Assembly (NCBI RefSeq): GCF_022811645.1
Contig: NZ_CP094538.1
Coordinates: forward strand, 27,724-91,723
DNA: 64,000 nt
Source of the DNA: Hymenobacter monticola
GTDB taxonomy: Bacteria > Bacteroidota > Bacteroidia > Cytophagales > Hymenobacteraceae
Direction of reading: 5' to 3'
Position numbers and translations under genes: made by a program. The notes under the pieces are model-generated. The model was not told where the DNA came from. It did no database searches and was given only the letters and a program-made list of their open reading frames with translations. Positions 9,564 through 18,117 of the stretch are shown here, one piece after another. Position 1 is the first letter of the stretch. Each line of letters starts with the position of its first letter.

Positions 9564-9693
9564 GGTAGGAGCGGCTGGGAAGAGCACAAAAATAAGGCAC
9601 TAATCGAATCTAATGGGTTTTTCTGGCAAAAGGGCAGGCACACACGACAAGCCATCAACCCGTTGATTTATAGTTTACTACTAATTGATTACA

Positions 9694-9733
9694 CTGGGCT
9701 TTTCACCAAGAAAACACTCGGTAAAAAGCCCAG
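9694..9733. repeat. Inverted repeat, 10-bp arms
   Basis: CTGGGCTTTT (9694-9703) and AAAAGCCCAG (9724-9733) are perfect reverse complements separated by 20 nt. The hairpin lies downstream of the minus-strand lipoprotein gene at 9848-10372 and could act as its terminator, with a T-run inside the stem. Confidence 0.45.
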
Positions 9734-9847
9734 CATAGTCACTAGATTGCCTTCTTACAGGCTTTTGGATGGCCACCCTTTTTGTGAAGTGCTACCGAAG
9801 TGAAGGGCTTCGCTCTAAATCCACCCTTTTCGTGAAATGAGAAACGC

Positions 9848-10372
9848 TTAACGCTGTCGCAGGTAGTAGGGATTAAGATATTTGGGGTTCACCGTGGTTC
9901 GCCCTCCAATAAGAAAGTCTTCTTTGATGCTATCAATGGCTGCCGCCGTGAACGTGGGCCTTAACTCCGTTAACGTCTGCTCGAGACGGGCCGCGAAGGC
10001 AAGCGAGTCCTCCACATAAACGCCGTCAACCATGGCGGTATTGAGCAGGCAGTGCTGGCGCGTGACGATACAGGGTAAGACGATGCCGAATTTCTTATTG
10101 AAGGACTTGCCCACTTGGTACAGGCCCTGGCAGTCTTTCGTGATAAAGGGCACTAAGTAACGGGAAGGCTTGCTTCTTTTCGCATAGCCCTGCTCGATGA
10201 GTTGCTGATAAACAGACGAATGAGCGGAGAGATAATCGCACGTGGCGGCCCTTTTTTCCGGGTTATGTACCGCACTCCGGCAGCCAAAGAGCAACCCGCA
10301 CAGGCTCAACAGAACGGTTCTGCCATAATTGCCGGCGGTGATGCTAGTAGGCCTCTTCGTTTTCATCGGCAT
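9848..10372 (-). CDS. Hypothetical lipoprotein
   Basis: The protein has 174 residues (a start two codons later, at 10366, is equally possible). The N-terminus is basic, followed by a hydrophobic segment and the lipobox LFGC (Cys 31). The mature part contains four more cysteines (CDYLS, CQGL, CIVTRQHC), consistent with disulfides in the periplasm. No domain is recognised. An AT-rich 250-bp stretch with short repeats and a hairpin lies downstream, and the upstream side abuts a MITE insertion. Confidence 0.55.
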   Translation of the reverse strand: MPMKTKRPTSITAGNYGRTVLLSLCGLLFGCRSAVHNPEKRAATCDYLSAHSSVYQQLIEQGYAKRSKPSRYLVPFITKDCQGLYQVGKSFNKKFGIVLPCIVTRQHCLLNTAMVDGVYVEDSLAFAARLEQTLTELRPTFTAAAIDSIKEDFLIGGRTTVNPKYLNPYYLRQR

Positions 10373-10401
10373 TCAATATTGCTCGTTTTTCTAAATTGAC
10401 C

Positions 10402-10551
10402 GTGGCTGTTGCAGAACCCAGGGATGAGCCTTAGAAGTCAGCGCTGACAAGGCGAATAGAGCTAGAAAGGTGGATTAACCAGGTCTTTCCGTGCATTTAG
10501 CAGCCAGCTTACCTCGTTTTTGAGCAGTCTAAGGAGTTCTGCAACAGCCAC
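10402..10551. mobile_element. MITE 1 (150 bp), IS1182-like ends
   Basis: The element begins GTGGCTGTTGCAGAACCC and ends GAGTTCTGCAACAGCCAC. Both ends match the terminal inverted repeats of the IS at 16486-18095. It is flanked by GACC on both sides (10398-10401 and 10552-10555), which reads as a 4-bp target duplication. The interior is non-coding and shares an internal GCATTTAGCAGCC block with MITE 3. It is presumably mobilised in trans by the IS transposase. Confidence 0.8.
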
Positions 10552-10555
10552 GACC

Positions 10556-10704
10556 GTGGCTGTTGCAGAACTCGACTCAACGATATAAAAGTCATTGGAG
10601 GCGGTCACAAGCGGATGATAAGGCGCGTAAAACACTCTTTTCGGGCGGTTGCGAGTTCGATTACCCGGCCAATGGAGCCTGCCCAAGGGTTGTGCAACAG
10701 CCAC
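10556..10704. mobile_element. MITE 2 (149 bp), in tandem with MITE 1
   Basis: It starts with GTGGCTGTTGCAGAACTCG immediately after the GACC shared with MITE 1 and ends GTTGTGCAACAGCCAC. The right flank is CACC rather than GACC, so the duplication is imperfect or has decayed. The interior differs more from the other copies than they differ from each other. Confidence 0.75.
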
Positions 10705-10721
10705 CACCTTTTTCGTGAACA

Positions 10722-11486
10722 CTACTTCTTGCTCCCGTGGCGGGGTACGCCGCGGGGCCGCGGGGCAGGGCTTGCGGGGTTAGCCTGTGGCTGTAGCGGC
10801 CGCTTTTTATCCCCTTGCGATACGGGCGCAGCTCCCGGCGCCAGCGTTTGCGAGTCGATGCCCCGCCGCTCCCAAATCTTATTGTAGCGGTTGATGTCGA
10901 ACGGCTTGAGCACCCGGTACGGGCCGCCGGCAGCCTGCTCGACGAGCGGGTAGAGGCTGGTCTCGATGTGGGTGTAACGCACGAAGCGCGTGTCGGCCGC
11001 GTTGAATACGGGCGGGATGCCAGAGTACTCAAAAAAGCCGCTGCCGTGCCCCACCACCTCGTACACCTGGTCCGTTGGCACCGTCGGCCGGTGGGTCGCT
11101 TCGCGAAAGGGGACGGCGCAAAACAAGCCCGCCGTGCGCTCCCCGAGCCCAAACCCGTCAATGATGCCCATGCCCGTTTGCCCCACGGTGCCGCCCTCGG
11201 TGACGATTTCGACTTGGGCCCCCACTGGGCCTTTGAACACCTTGTAGACCTCCACCGTGTGGGCCGTGTAAATCTGGGTGTGGGCACGGTTCCAGAAGCT
11301 GTGGTAGCCGATGGCCTTGCCCTCGAACACGGCCGTCGCTTTGGCCACCAACTGCGGCACGGGTTCGCCCAAGTAGTTGGTCGTGGTGGGGTGGGGCGTT
11401 ACCTGGCTCCGGCCCGCTAACGGTCCCAGCATCGCCCAGCCAAGAAAGAAGCCGGCGCCCCACCAGCGCCCCTGAACGTGTCCCAT
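10722..11486 (-). CDS. Hypothetical secreted protein
   Basis: Starting at the ATG at 11486 gives 254 residues with a signal peptide (WWGAGFFLGWAMLGPLAGRSQ). A longer form from 11531 adds 15 residues with no signal character. The mature protein contains a segment resembling the small beta-sandwich domain seen in many Bacteroidota exported proteins: AVFEGKAIGYHSFWN, then YTAHTVEVYKVFKG, then VEIVTEGG. The C-terminal tail is Pro/Gly/Arg-rich and low-complexity. The pattern 'FEGxxxG....Y....V.VYKVFKG' suggests a ligand-binding or copper-handling type domain, but this is weak. The stop codon lies 17 bp outside MITE 2. Confidence 0.6.
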   Translation of the reverse strand: MGHVQGRWWGAGFFLGWAMLGPLAGRSQVTPHPTTTNYLGEPVPQLVAKATAVFEGKAIGYHSFWNRAHTQIYTAHTVEVYKVFKGPVGAQVEIVTEGGTVGQTGMGIIDGFGLGERTAGLFCAVPFREATHRPTVPTDQVYEVVGHGSGFFEYSGIPPVFNAADTRFVRYTHIETSLYPLVEQAAGGPYRVLKPFDINRYNKIWERRGIDSQTLAPGAAPVSQGDKKRPLQPQANPASPAPRPRGVPRHGSKK

Positions 11487-11615
11487 ATCGGAAGCTCTGC
11501 GCACGAATCGGGCCACTTCTTGCGTCGCCATGGGCGCTTGCTTTCAAAACTAACCCTCCTTCAACTAAACAGCACGCGTTCAAGGCACGACCCTTTTGCT
11601 GAACATGATTGCTGG

Positions 11616-11951
11616 TCACTTTTTCTGGTTCAGCAGCAAGTGGTCGAGCCGGAACAGCAGGTATAGGGCCAGCCCCAGCCCCAGCACGGCCCCGTGACGC
11701 CAGTACGTGGGGCCGGCCAATGCCCCGGGGTGCGCCCGGTACCAGAGCGCCTCGCCCACCATCCCCGCCACGCACACCGCCGCGAGCCACGCCAGGACCG
11801 CCCCCGTTGGTTTGGCGCGCCGCTTGAACCAGACCAGTACTAGGAGCAAGACGGCCCCAGCCAGCAACGTCAGGCCGTAGAAGGCCGCGTAGGCCAACAC
11901 CTCAAAAAACACGGCATCGCGCACGTCGAGCAGGAAAGGAAAGGGGACCAT
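11616..11951 (-). CDS. Small integral membrane protein
   Basis: The protein has 111 residues from the ATG at 11951. There are three hydrophobic segments: LAYAAFYGLTLLAGAVLLLVLVW, TGAVLAWLAAVCVAGMVGEAL and a C-terminal HGAVLGLGLALYLLFRL. It is predicted to lie in the inner membrane. A longer frame from 12035 would add a polar N-terminus that looks non-coding. No family is recognised. Confidence 0.5.
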   Translation of the reverse strand: MVPFPFLLDVRDAVFFEVLAYAAFYGLTLLAGAVLLLVLVWFKRRAKPTGAVLAWLAAVCVAGMVGEALWYRAHPGALAGPTYWRHGAVLGLGLALYLLFRLDHLLLNQKK

Positions 11952-12114
11952 CGCCGGCAAAGGAAGGAAAAACCACCGCTTATTTTCTCCTTTGCCATTC
12001 CGACCCTGTAAGTGAACCCAATTTGTACAGGTCAAACTGCTTAACTAAAAAGTATATCTCGTTCCTCTTGTACAGCACGCAAGGCTAGCAAAATGTCAAA
12101 GAAAGAATCAGCGG

Positions 12115-12537
12115 ATGATGAAAAACGGAAACTACCTAAGAGGATTGATTGCCATTACGACATGTGGGCTGGTCTCCTGCTTTTCGAATAAATACGAATT
12201 AGAAGGCGAAAAGAAGGTGGTTGGTGCCCAGGATTTGATTGTTAGAATATATCAGGAGGACAAGTTCGACAATGTGACGGCCATCGAATTTGAGCTGGTA
12301 AACGACAAGGATTCTATCCTAATACCTGCAAATTATCTGACGGGAACAGATATGGCGCATGAGACAATCGACCGGTATTATGCAGGCTTGCATGACAGCA
12401 TTTTCTACCTGTGCTATCCCTATCCAACTATTTATGCGATTGAACATCTTAGCCCGTATAAAAAACAACTACCACTCGACTCTCTGTTCAAAAGATTGAA
12501 AGAGTATGACCCTAGGTTGATTATCGCAGAGCACTAG
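12115..12537 (+). CDS. Hypothetical lipoprotein
   Basis: The protein has 140 residues with a signal sequence and the lipobox LVSC (Cys 22), followed by SNKYELEGEK. The mature part has alternating beta-strand character and no known domain. The gene is clearly lower in GC than its neighbours, which hints at a separate origin. MITE 3 lies just downstream. Confidence 0.6.
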   Translation: MMKNGNYLRGLIAITTCGLVSCFSNKYELEGEKKVVGAQDLIVRIYQEDKFDNVTAIEFELVNDKDSILIPANYLTGTDMAHETIDRYYAGLHDSIFYLCYPYPTIYAIEHLSPYKKQLPLDSLFKRLKEYDPRLIIAEH

Positions 12538-12575
12538 CCTCCATTCCCATAATGGAGCGCGTTTACCTTCGGACC

Positions 12576-12724
12576 GTGGCTGTTGCAGAAGTCGGGTTAA
12601 ACCTGAAAACCTTTGTTTGATACGCCAGATTGAGCCAGAAAGGCCAGGGGACGGCCCTTTGACGGGCGTTTAGCAGCCCATTTGCCCGGTTATTGAGCCG
12701 TCTACCGGGTTCTGCAACAGCCAC
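12576..12724. mobile_element. MITE 3 (149 bp)
   Basis: The ends are GTGGCTGTTGCAGAAGTCG and GGGTTCTGCAACAGCCAC, flanked on both sides by GACC (12572-12575 and 12725-12728). The interior shares GCGTTTAGCAGCCCA and a following TTGAGC block with MITEs 1 and 4. Removing it restores one copy of the recurring intergenic motif. Confidence 0.85.
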
Positions 12725-12800
12725 GACCCTTTTCTTGAACTGGCGTATGACTTGCAAACAGGAGTAGCTTTGTTACACACCTTATGTCAATTGTACACGC

Positions 12801-13340
12801 ATGGGTCAAATCGCTAGTCTGTTTTGCTTGGATGAGGCGGGATTTCAACAAGTAGCCGCGAACCCTGAATCAGTGGCGATTCCTCCACTCGCACTGGCCT
12901 CGGAAGGGTTTAACAAAACGTTTATGGGGCTGCAATTTGTGCTCGCGAAAGGGCGACCGCCGGAGCAGGCCGCCTTGCTTGGGCAGTTGTTTGAGCCCGT
13001 GACGCATGTAGGAGCGGAAATCGATTACGACCAAATCGATTGGGAGAACCTGTCCGCAGACGTGCCCTTGGAGGGGACGGCGGTGTATTACCACGACCCA
13101 GCGACGGTACAGGCGCTGGCCCACGTTCTGGCCACGGTCACGGACGATGCCTTTTGTCAGGCATTTAACCCGGACGAGTTGAACCGCGAAGGAGTTTATC
13201 CCGGTGGCGTGTGGAACCGGGAAGTAGACGAGAATATCGGGTACAATGCACGCGACTTGTTGGAAGAACTGCACCATTTGCAGCACTTCTTTGCTCTGGC
13301 TAGCGCGGGGCAGCATTACTGCATTTGTTATGTGGGGTAA
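12801..13340 (+). CDS. DUF1877 family protein
   Basis: The protein has 179 residues starting MGQIASLFCL. The pattern matches the DUF1877/YfbM family, a small cytoplasmic family of unknown function: an N-terminal LDEAGFQQVAANPES, a middle that includes KTFMGLQFVL, and a C-terminal portion with FNPDELNREGVYPGGVW followed by LLEELHHLQHFFALASAGQHYCICYV. The length is normal for the family. It has its own upstream gap (with MITE 3) and no operon partner. Confidence 0.75.
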   Translation: MGQIASLFCLDEAGFQQVAANPESVAIPPLALASEGFNKTFMGLQFVLAKGRPPEQAALLGQLFEPVTHVGAEIDYDQIDWENLSADVPLEGTAVYYHDPATVQALAHVLATVTDDAFCQAFNPDELNREGVYPGGVWNREVDENIGYNARDLLEELHHLQHFFALASAGQHYCICYVG

Positions 13341-13436
13341 CGGTGCTAAACCCTCGTTTTAACGATTCAGACCGTTTTACTGAATATCCATACAGCTAAT
13401 GGTCAGTATCTTCAGCCTTTCACCTTTTCTTTGGTT

Positions 13437-13724
13437 ATGAAACCTGAACCACTTTTCCTACTTGGCCTGACGCTAGTGGCCCTATGCGGTCCTGCTTCCG
13501 CTCAAACAACGCCAGCTCCTGCACCTAATACCTCCCTGGGGAAAGGAGCCCCTCATCCCAAAAGGGCCGCCGCTTCCCCGCGCACGGTCACGGTGCCGAT
13601 GGCAGCCGTGAAGCTAGACACCGCTGCCTTTCATCGCGGACGCCCCGCTGACGCCATTCTCCTCCGCGTCCAGGACCTTCCACCTTATCGAAAAACTAAA
13701 GGAGGAAGTCGTTCGAGAAACTAA
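13437..13724 (+). CDS. Small secreted protein
   Basis: The protein has 95 residues from the ATG at 13437, with a signal peptide (MKPEPLFLLGLTLVALCGPASA) and a short, Pro/Ala-rich mature part. The C-terminal coding end (LPPYRKTKGGSRSRN) runs into a 25-bp tandem duplication, so the original 3' end may have been changed by it. Function unknown. Confidence 0.5.
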   Translation: MKPEPLFLLGLTLVALCGPASAQTTPAPAPNTSLGKGAPHPKRAAASPRTVTVPMAAVKLDTAAFHRGRPADAILLRVQDLPPYRKTKGGSRSRN

Positions 13725-13742
13725 AGGAGGAGGTCGTTCGAG
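13693..13742 (+). repeat. Tandem duplication, 2 x 25 bp
   Basis: The unit AAACTAAAGGAGGA(A/G)GTCG followed by TTCGAG occurs twice in a row (13693-13717 and 13718-13742) with a single A/G difference. It overlaps the 3' end of the small secreted protein gene. Confidence 0.85.
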
Positions 13743-13829
13743 CATCCGCTCGTTTGGCTATTCGGCACCGGTGCCGCGCCGGTGATTTTTCCGACCGTTT
13801 CACTGAACGGATTTGCATCAAAAGATGGT

Positions 13830-14453
13830 CTACCCCCCGGCACGCTGCCGGTCATGCCGCTCTACCTCGCGGGCCCGCTGCTTGTCCTGCCGCTTCTGCC
13901 CCAGCCACGAGAAAACCGCGACATAGGTAAAGCCCAGAAGCGGGATTCCAAAAAGTATAGCAAGGACAAGCGAGTGAGTTAGTAAGCCTATTATAAAGAG
14001 TGCCAGACAGGCTATGCCGATTGCTATTGTTATAATGCGCAATACCCCGTCCTGCTCCGATACCACATCCTGCACCGTGGGTTTGAGACGGTATGCAGTC
14101 GGGATTTTACTTTGTAAATAGTTTGTTTTGCGTGCGTTAGCAGCTGCATTTTTACTAAATAACGTTTTCCGTACTACTGCTTTACTGGCTTTGTGGGACT
14201 GCAAGGGCTCAATGCGGACGCTTCGCTTCGCAGCCGACGGTTCTGGTCTACCTACGCCAGCCTCCCCAGTTGATGGAGCTTCCGTTAGGATAACAACGTT
14301 TTCTCTAGTGCCAGAATTTACTGGCTGAAACGAAAAGGCTGCTCGTTCAGCCCGGCAGCCAACGAACAGCACCACGCAGAGCAGCAAAAACCACTTATAG
14401 ATTTGGCTATCAACAAACCCATAGTGTTTTGAATCGCGGTAACGCTTGGTCAT
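13830..14453 (-). CDS. Lipoprotein with two C-terminal membrane segments (paralogue of 5938-6501)
   Basis: The protein has 207 residues, with signal segment WFLLLCVVLFVGC (lipobox FVGC, Cys 33) followed by RAERAAFSFQP. This is the same CxxERxAFxFQP signature as the protein at 5938-6501. A polar, basic middle region is followed by two membrane segments (IITIAIGIACLALFIIGLL and SLVLAILFGIPLLGFTYV) and a very basic C-terminal tail (RQDKQRAREVERHDRQR). Family function unknown. The gene converges with the small secreted protein gene to its left. Confidence 0.6.
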   Translation of the reverse strand: MTKRYRDSKHYGFVDSQIYKWFLLLCVVLFVGCRAERAAFSFQPVNSGTRENVVILTEAPSTGEAGVGRPEPSAAKRSVRIEPLQSHKASKAVVRKTLFSKNAAANARKTNYLQSKIPTAYRLKPTVQDVVSEQDGVLRIITIAIGIACLALFIIGLLTHSLVLAILFGIPLLGFTYVAVFSWLGQKRQDKQRAREVERHDRQRAGG

Positions 14454-14917
14454 AGGATATTAGCTGATAGGTGACTATAAATTAACGCTCGTTTTGCTTT
14501 ACTGTGGCCGTTGTAGGAGTTCACGAAACTCATCCCCGAGGGGTAGTTTGCTGAACTCATTAATTGAACCAGTTTACTGAACTCAAACTGGACCGTAGAG
14601 TGCATTTACGAGCTTTTCAGGCCTCACTAGCGGCCGTTCACTCAAAGGAGCAAATTAATTGCCTGCCCCTTTACTTATTTTTCGTTTCCCGAGCGGCTTC
14701 TTTTTTAGCATGTAAACCACCGGACGGAATCCACTCCTGGCAACGTATTGGGCGTAGCAGCAGGGCCAAAGTCAGACGGGCCTTTTCGGCTCCATTGCTT
14801 CCGACGGCTCGTCATCGATTACGAGCGTACCCCGGCTAGCCACGCTGCGTGGCGCTGGCTCCTAATTTAACCCTGTCCTTGCGACCAGCCATGGCCCCCT
14901 AATTCCCCAAACACGCT
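14454..14917. other. 464-bp gap with a degenerate IS end
   Basis: No convincing gene is present. A 91-codon plus-strand frame starting at 14564 has no homology and poor coding character. At 14504-14521, GTGGCCGTTGTAGGAGTTC resembles a decayed copy of the MITE/IS terminal repeat, preceded by GCTCGTTTT as in the recurring motif. No matching right end was found. Confidence 0.45.
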
Positions 14918-16285
14918 CTAAATATTGAACAGGTCGTAAAAGGCGTGCTTACAACTCCCCCATAGACCGAGTTCAGGTTGTAGCTTGGGTCCTACGGTAA
15001 AGAGAAGACGGTCGGGCGCGGCCAAGTCGTATTCCTGTACCGACTGGTCGGGGCGAAACAGGCCGTGTAATTGGTCGCCTCGCCATCGCACCGTGTATAG
15101 CCCCTCGCCTCGAATCCAGAGGCTGGCAATGGGCGGCGCCGGCTCGGATTCCCACGGCAACCCTCCCTTCCGGCGGCGAAGCACCGGCGTGCGAAGCAAT
15201 ACCTGTGAGCTGTGCGGGGGGAGCCAGTAGGTAACCACGCCGGCCGAAAGGTTGTACGCTTCCACCCGGTTGCGGGGGCCGGGGCCCCACAGCGGGTCAA
15301 CGCGGCCCACGGCGAACACCCGGTACCATTGCCCGCTGTGCTGGGCCAGGTGGTCGATGGCCCCCCACCCCCTGGCACGGCCGGCCGCATCGACTGGCAT
15401 GCCGAAGCGGTGTGCCTTCTTGAAGATGACCTGCCCCGCCTTGGTCAGCGGCAGCGAATCCAGGAGGTAGCGCACCGTGAACTGCACCTCTTCGCGTGCG
15501 TGGTTGGTCACGGCCCATTCCCGTTCACGTTGCCGGGGTCGGTCGCTTACGTAAACCCGGTAATTGGTATTGTTGGGGCCGTAGCGGAGGTACAAGGTGT
15601 CTCGCCGGGAGGCAGGGCGGTTGTATTGGTAGAAGCCATCGAGCGCCGTCGACTCGGATGATTGCTGGTCTTTGAAATAGCCACTTACGTCTCCCAGCCT
15701 CAGCTGCAGGTACTCGTAGCCGAATTTGCGAAACCCGGGGCTCCAGGGCTCCCCGGGCCGCCCCACGTCGTTGCCTCCCGACCAGAGCCGGATGTGAATG
15801 CCTGAGTCAAAGTTGTTTTCCGTCACCTGAAAGCCGACCGAGTGAATATTTTTCAGGTTGCGACGGTAGTCGTCATACAGTTCCCAACCGCTGGTTATTT
15901 CGATGTCTGCGGCACTGTCCCTCCCCACCAACCATCCGTTTCTAACCACATAACCGCTGGTTATTTCCACCGTTGAGTCAGGGTCCATCCCCACCAATGT
16001 TCCTCGTCTGACAACCATGGCCGCTTCCCTTGGATAGGGGAAGCGGTGGCTGTACCGGGGTCCAAATAGTGAATCAGGGATTTCCTCCACCACCAAGTAG
16101 GGGTTATCCACGGCCGGAAAACCCCGCCAGGCAGGATGCCGGTCGAAGGCTGGCAGTCGGTAGCCCAGTGCAAAGCATAGGGCTACCCAGGTCAGCCCCC
16201 CACCCACCAGCCAGCGCGTGGCAAGCGGATGCGACCGGGTCAGGCCGGCTACCCAACGCAGAAAAGAAGAGATGGTCGTGAGCAT
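14918..16285 (-). CDS. Hypothetical membrane-anchored protein
   Basis: The protein has 455 residues from the ATG at 16285. A single membrane segment lies near the N-terminus (residues ~22-45: LATRWLVGGGLTWVALCFAL), and the rest is soluble, probably periplasmic. The body is rich in Trp, Tyr and Arg and has mixed beta character (YEYLQLRLGDVSGYF, DTLYLRYGPNN, TVRWRGDQLHGLF). I recognise no family. It is a single gene; to its left is the gap described above, and to its right are a short divergent gap and the IS. Confidence 0.5.
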   Translation of the reverse strand: MLTTISSFLRWVAGLTRSHPLATRWLVGGGLTWVALCFALGYRLPAFDRHPAWRGFPAVDNPYLVVEEIPDSLFGPRYSHRFPYPREAAMVVRRGTLVGMDPDSTVEITSGYVVRNGWLVGRDSAADIEITSGWELYDDYRRNLKNIHSVGFQVTENNFDSGIHIRLWSGGNDVGRPGEPWSPGFRKFGYEYLQLRLGDVSGYFKDQQSSESTALDGFYQYNRPASRRDTLYLRYGPNNTNYRVYVSDRPRQREREWAVTNHAREEVQFTVRYLLDSLPLTKAGQVIFKKAHRFGMPVDAAGRARGWGAIDHLAQHSGQWYRVFAVGRVDPLWGPGPRNRVEAYNLSAGVVTYWLPPHSSQVLLRTPVLRRRKGGLPWESEPAPPIASLWIRGEGLYTVRWRGDQLHGLFRPDQSVQEYDLAAPDRLLFTVGPKLQPELGLWGSCKHAFYDLFNI

Positions 16286-16485
16286 TGGGTGGCAAAGTAA
16301 ATGCAGCACGCGTAAGCCTTGTTCGCCCCGCGCCCCACCTTTGCGGGCCTGATTGGCTTTACATGAACATGACCGAGATTGCCATCGGCGGCCGCCCCGT
16401 AGGGCCGGCCCACAAGCCTTTTATCAGTGCCGTGATGTCGGGTAGTACTGCTTGGAATCAACAGAACCAGTTCACGCAAAGGGTC

Positions 16486-18095
16486 GTGGCTGTTGCAGAA
16501 CTCGGTTTAGGTGGTTGCGCTGGCCAAGAAGCGCGGTACCGAAGGGTCCGTAGCGGCAGGGCCTGTGACGGCCGAGGTCTGGCGGTTGTGCCGCTCATGG
16601 GGCCTCTGGGCGGCTAGCAGGGGCCGTGCCAGCACCATCGCTGTGCTGATTTGCTGTTGGGGACGGTGCTTGAGCAGCTTTTTGAGGTTGTAGGCCACGG
16701 CCGTGAGCAGCATGGTTTTGTGGGCGCCGGCCAGACCGCGCACATTCATCCGGCGCAAGCCGTAGTGGTGAATCAGGTTCCCAAACACGGGCTCGACAGT
16801 ACCTTGGCGGACGCGGCGTTTGCGTTGCCCCCACCGGCTCTGCTGGCGCTGCCAGGCCCGGCGGTAGGCCGCGTCGTAAATCGAGCGGTTAATCTGCTTG
16901 CGTTTGGCCCGGGGGACGCACATGGCCTTGCGCGGGCATTGCTGGCAGTCTGAGCAGGTGGCCCAATAGATTTTGTGCCAGCCCCCGTCCTGATTCGTGT
17001 CGTACTTCTGAAAGGGCAGCTGCTTGCCTTCAGGGCAGGTAAAGGCATCAGTGGCACGGTCGTAGGTAAAGCCCTCAATTTCGGGCTTGTACTGCCCAAA
17101 CACCGGAATCCAGGCCGTGATGTGCGCGGCTTCAAGGCCGGCATAGTTGGGTCCGTTGGCGTAGCCGGCATCGGCCAGCAACGCGCGCAAGGGCAGTTCG
17201 TTCGTGCGCAAGCGCTGCTGCAGGCCGGTGAGCAGCCGGGGCAAGTGCAGGCTGTCGCGTTTATCGGCGTAATCGGCCTGCACGTGGCTGATGACGCCGT
17301 GGGCTGTGTCCACCGCCAAACTACAGAGGTAGTTCAAGGCCCGCGCTTTGCCGGGTTTGACGGAGATGCGCGCGTCGGGGTCGGTGGGGCTGTAATGCGT
17401 CTTGTTGCTCAGCAAGCGGGCTTTTTCGTGCTGCGCGCCCAGCGCGCCGGTCTGGGCGCCCTGCCGCCGGCGCTGCCCCGTGGCCAGCTGGCGCAGTTGG
17501 TGGGCCGGGGCCGTCAGCACCGAGCCCGCGGCGGGCGTCTGCTCGCGGCCGCTTAGGTGGGGCCCGGCAGGCCCGGCGGCCTGTTTTTCCAGCACCGCTT
17601 CCAGCGACGCGTTGGCCTTGACGGGTGCCGAGTCGACGGCTTGGGTGTCACCGGCCACCAGGCCCCGGGCCACGCACTGGGCAAAGACGAGGTCGAACAG
17701 GCGCTCAAAGACCGCGGCTGGGAAGAGCTGGCGGGTGCGGCTCACGGTCGAATGCCACGGCAACTCTTCGTCCACTTCGTAGCCGAGAAACAGCAGGATG
17801 TCCAGCCGCAGGGCGCAGTGCTCGAGCAGGCGACGGTCGCTGACCAAGTTTTCCAGCCGGCCGACGAGCACCAACTTAAAGAACACGACCGGGTCTAACG
17901 AGGGCTGGCCCGTGTGGCTGTAGAGGCCCCGCGTCGCGTCGTAGAGAAACGACCAGTCGACCAGCTCCGCCAGCCGGCGGTACAGATTGTGGGGCCGCAC
18001 CCGCTCGCTGAGCCGAAAGCGAACGACCTCTTTGTCGAGAAACAGCTTCTTGCCTTGCATCCTCCCTTTACGAAACTGGGTTCTGCAACAGCCAC
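16486..18095. mobile_element. IS1182-like insertion sequence (1.61 kb)
   Basis: The ends are GTGGCTGTTGCAGAACTCG (left) and GGTTCTGCAACAGCCAC (right), about 15-17 bp imperfect inverted repeats. GGTC precedes the left end (16482-16485) and follows the right end (18096-18099), giving a 4-bp target duplication. It contains one transposase gene on the minus strand. Four MITEs in the window carry the same ends. The duplication and intact gene suggest a recent insertion. Confidence 0.85.
16507..18060 (-). CDS. IS1182-family DDE transposase
   Basis: The start at the ATG at 18060 (MQGKKLFLDKE) gives 517 residues, a normal length for the family. An N-terminal DUF772-like helical region (VRPHNLYRRLAELVDWSFLY; SLDPVVFFKLVLVGRLE) is followed by the DDE domain. 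Visible candidates for the catalytic residues are Asp ~142 (GDTQAVDSAPVKANAS), Asp ~297 (LLADAGYANG) and Glu ~423 (GTVEPVFGN). A Cys-rich insert (CSDCQQCPRKAMC) is typical of the family. It moves the IS by cut-and-paste and may also mobilise the MITEs. The frame is intact. Confidence 0.9.
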   Translation of the reverse strand: MQGKKLFLDKEVVRFRLSERVRPHNLYRRLAELVDWSFLYDATRGLYSHTGQPSLDPVVFFKLVLVGRLENLVSDRRLLEHCALRLDILLFLGYEVDEELPWHSTVSRTRQLFPAAVFERLFDLVFAQCVARGLVAGDTQAVDSAPVKANASLEAVLEKQAAGPAGPHLSGREQTPAAGSVLTAPAHQLRQLATGQRRRQGAQTGALGAQHEKARLLSNKTHYSPTDPDARISVKPGKARALNYLCSLAVDTAHGVISHVQADYADKRDSLHLPRLLTGLQQRLRTNELPLRALLADAGYANGPNYAGLEAAHITAWIPVFGQYKPEIEGFTYDRATDAFTCPEGKQLPFQKYDTNQDGGWHKIYWATCSDCQQCPRKAMCVPRAKRKQINRSIYDAAYRRAWQRQQSRWGQRKRRVRQGTVEPVFGNLIHHYGLRRMNVRGLAGAHKTMLLTAVAYNLKKLLKHRPQQQISTAMVLARPLLAAQRPHERHNRQTSAVTGPAATDPSVPRFLASATT

Positions 18096-18117
18096 GGTCG
18101 AAATCGTTGAAAGGAGT

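Noticed and set aside
13764..13775. GGCACCGGTGCC palindrome
   Set aside because: A 12-bp GC-rich palindrome is not surprising in this genome and lies between convergent genes with no clear role.
14564..14839. 91-codon plus-strand frame
   Set aside because: No homology, no start signal, and amino-acid composition unlike a real protein.
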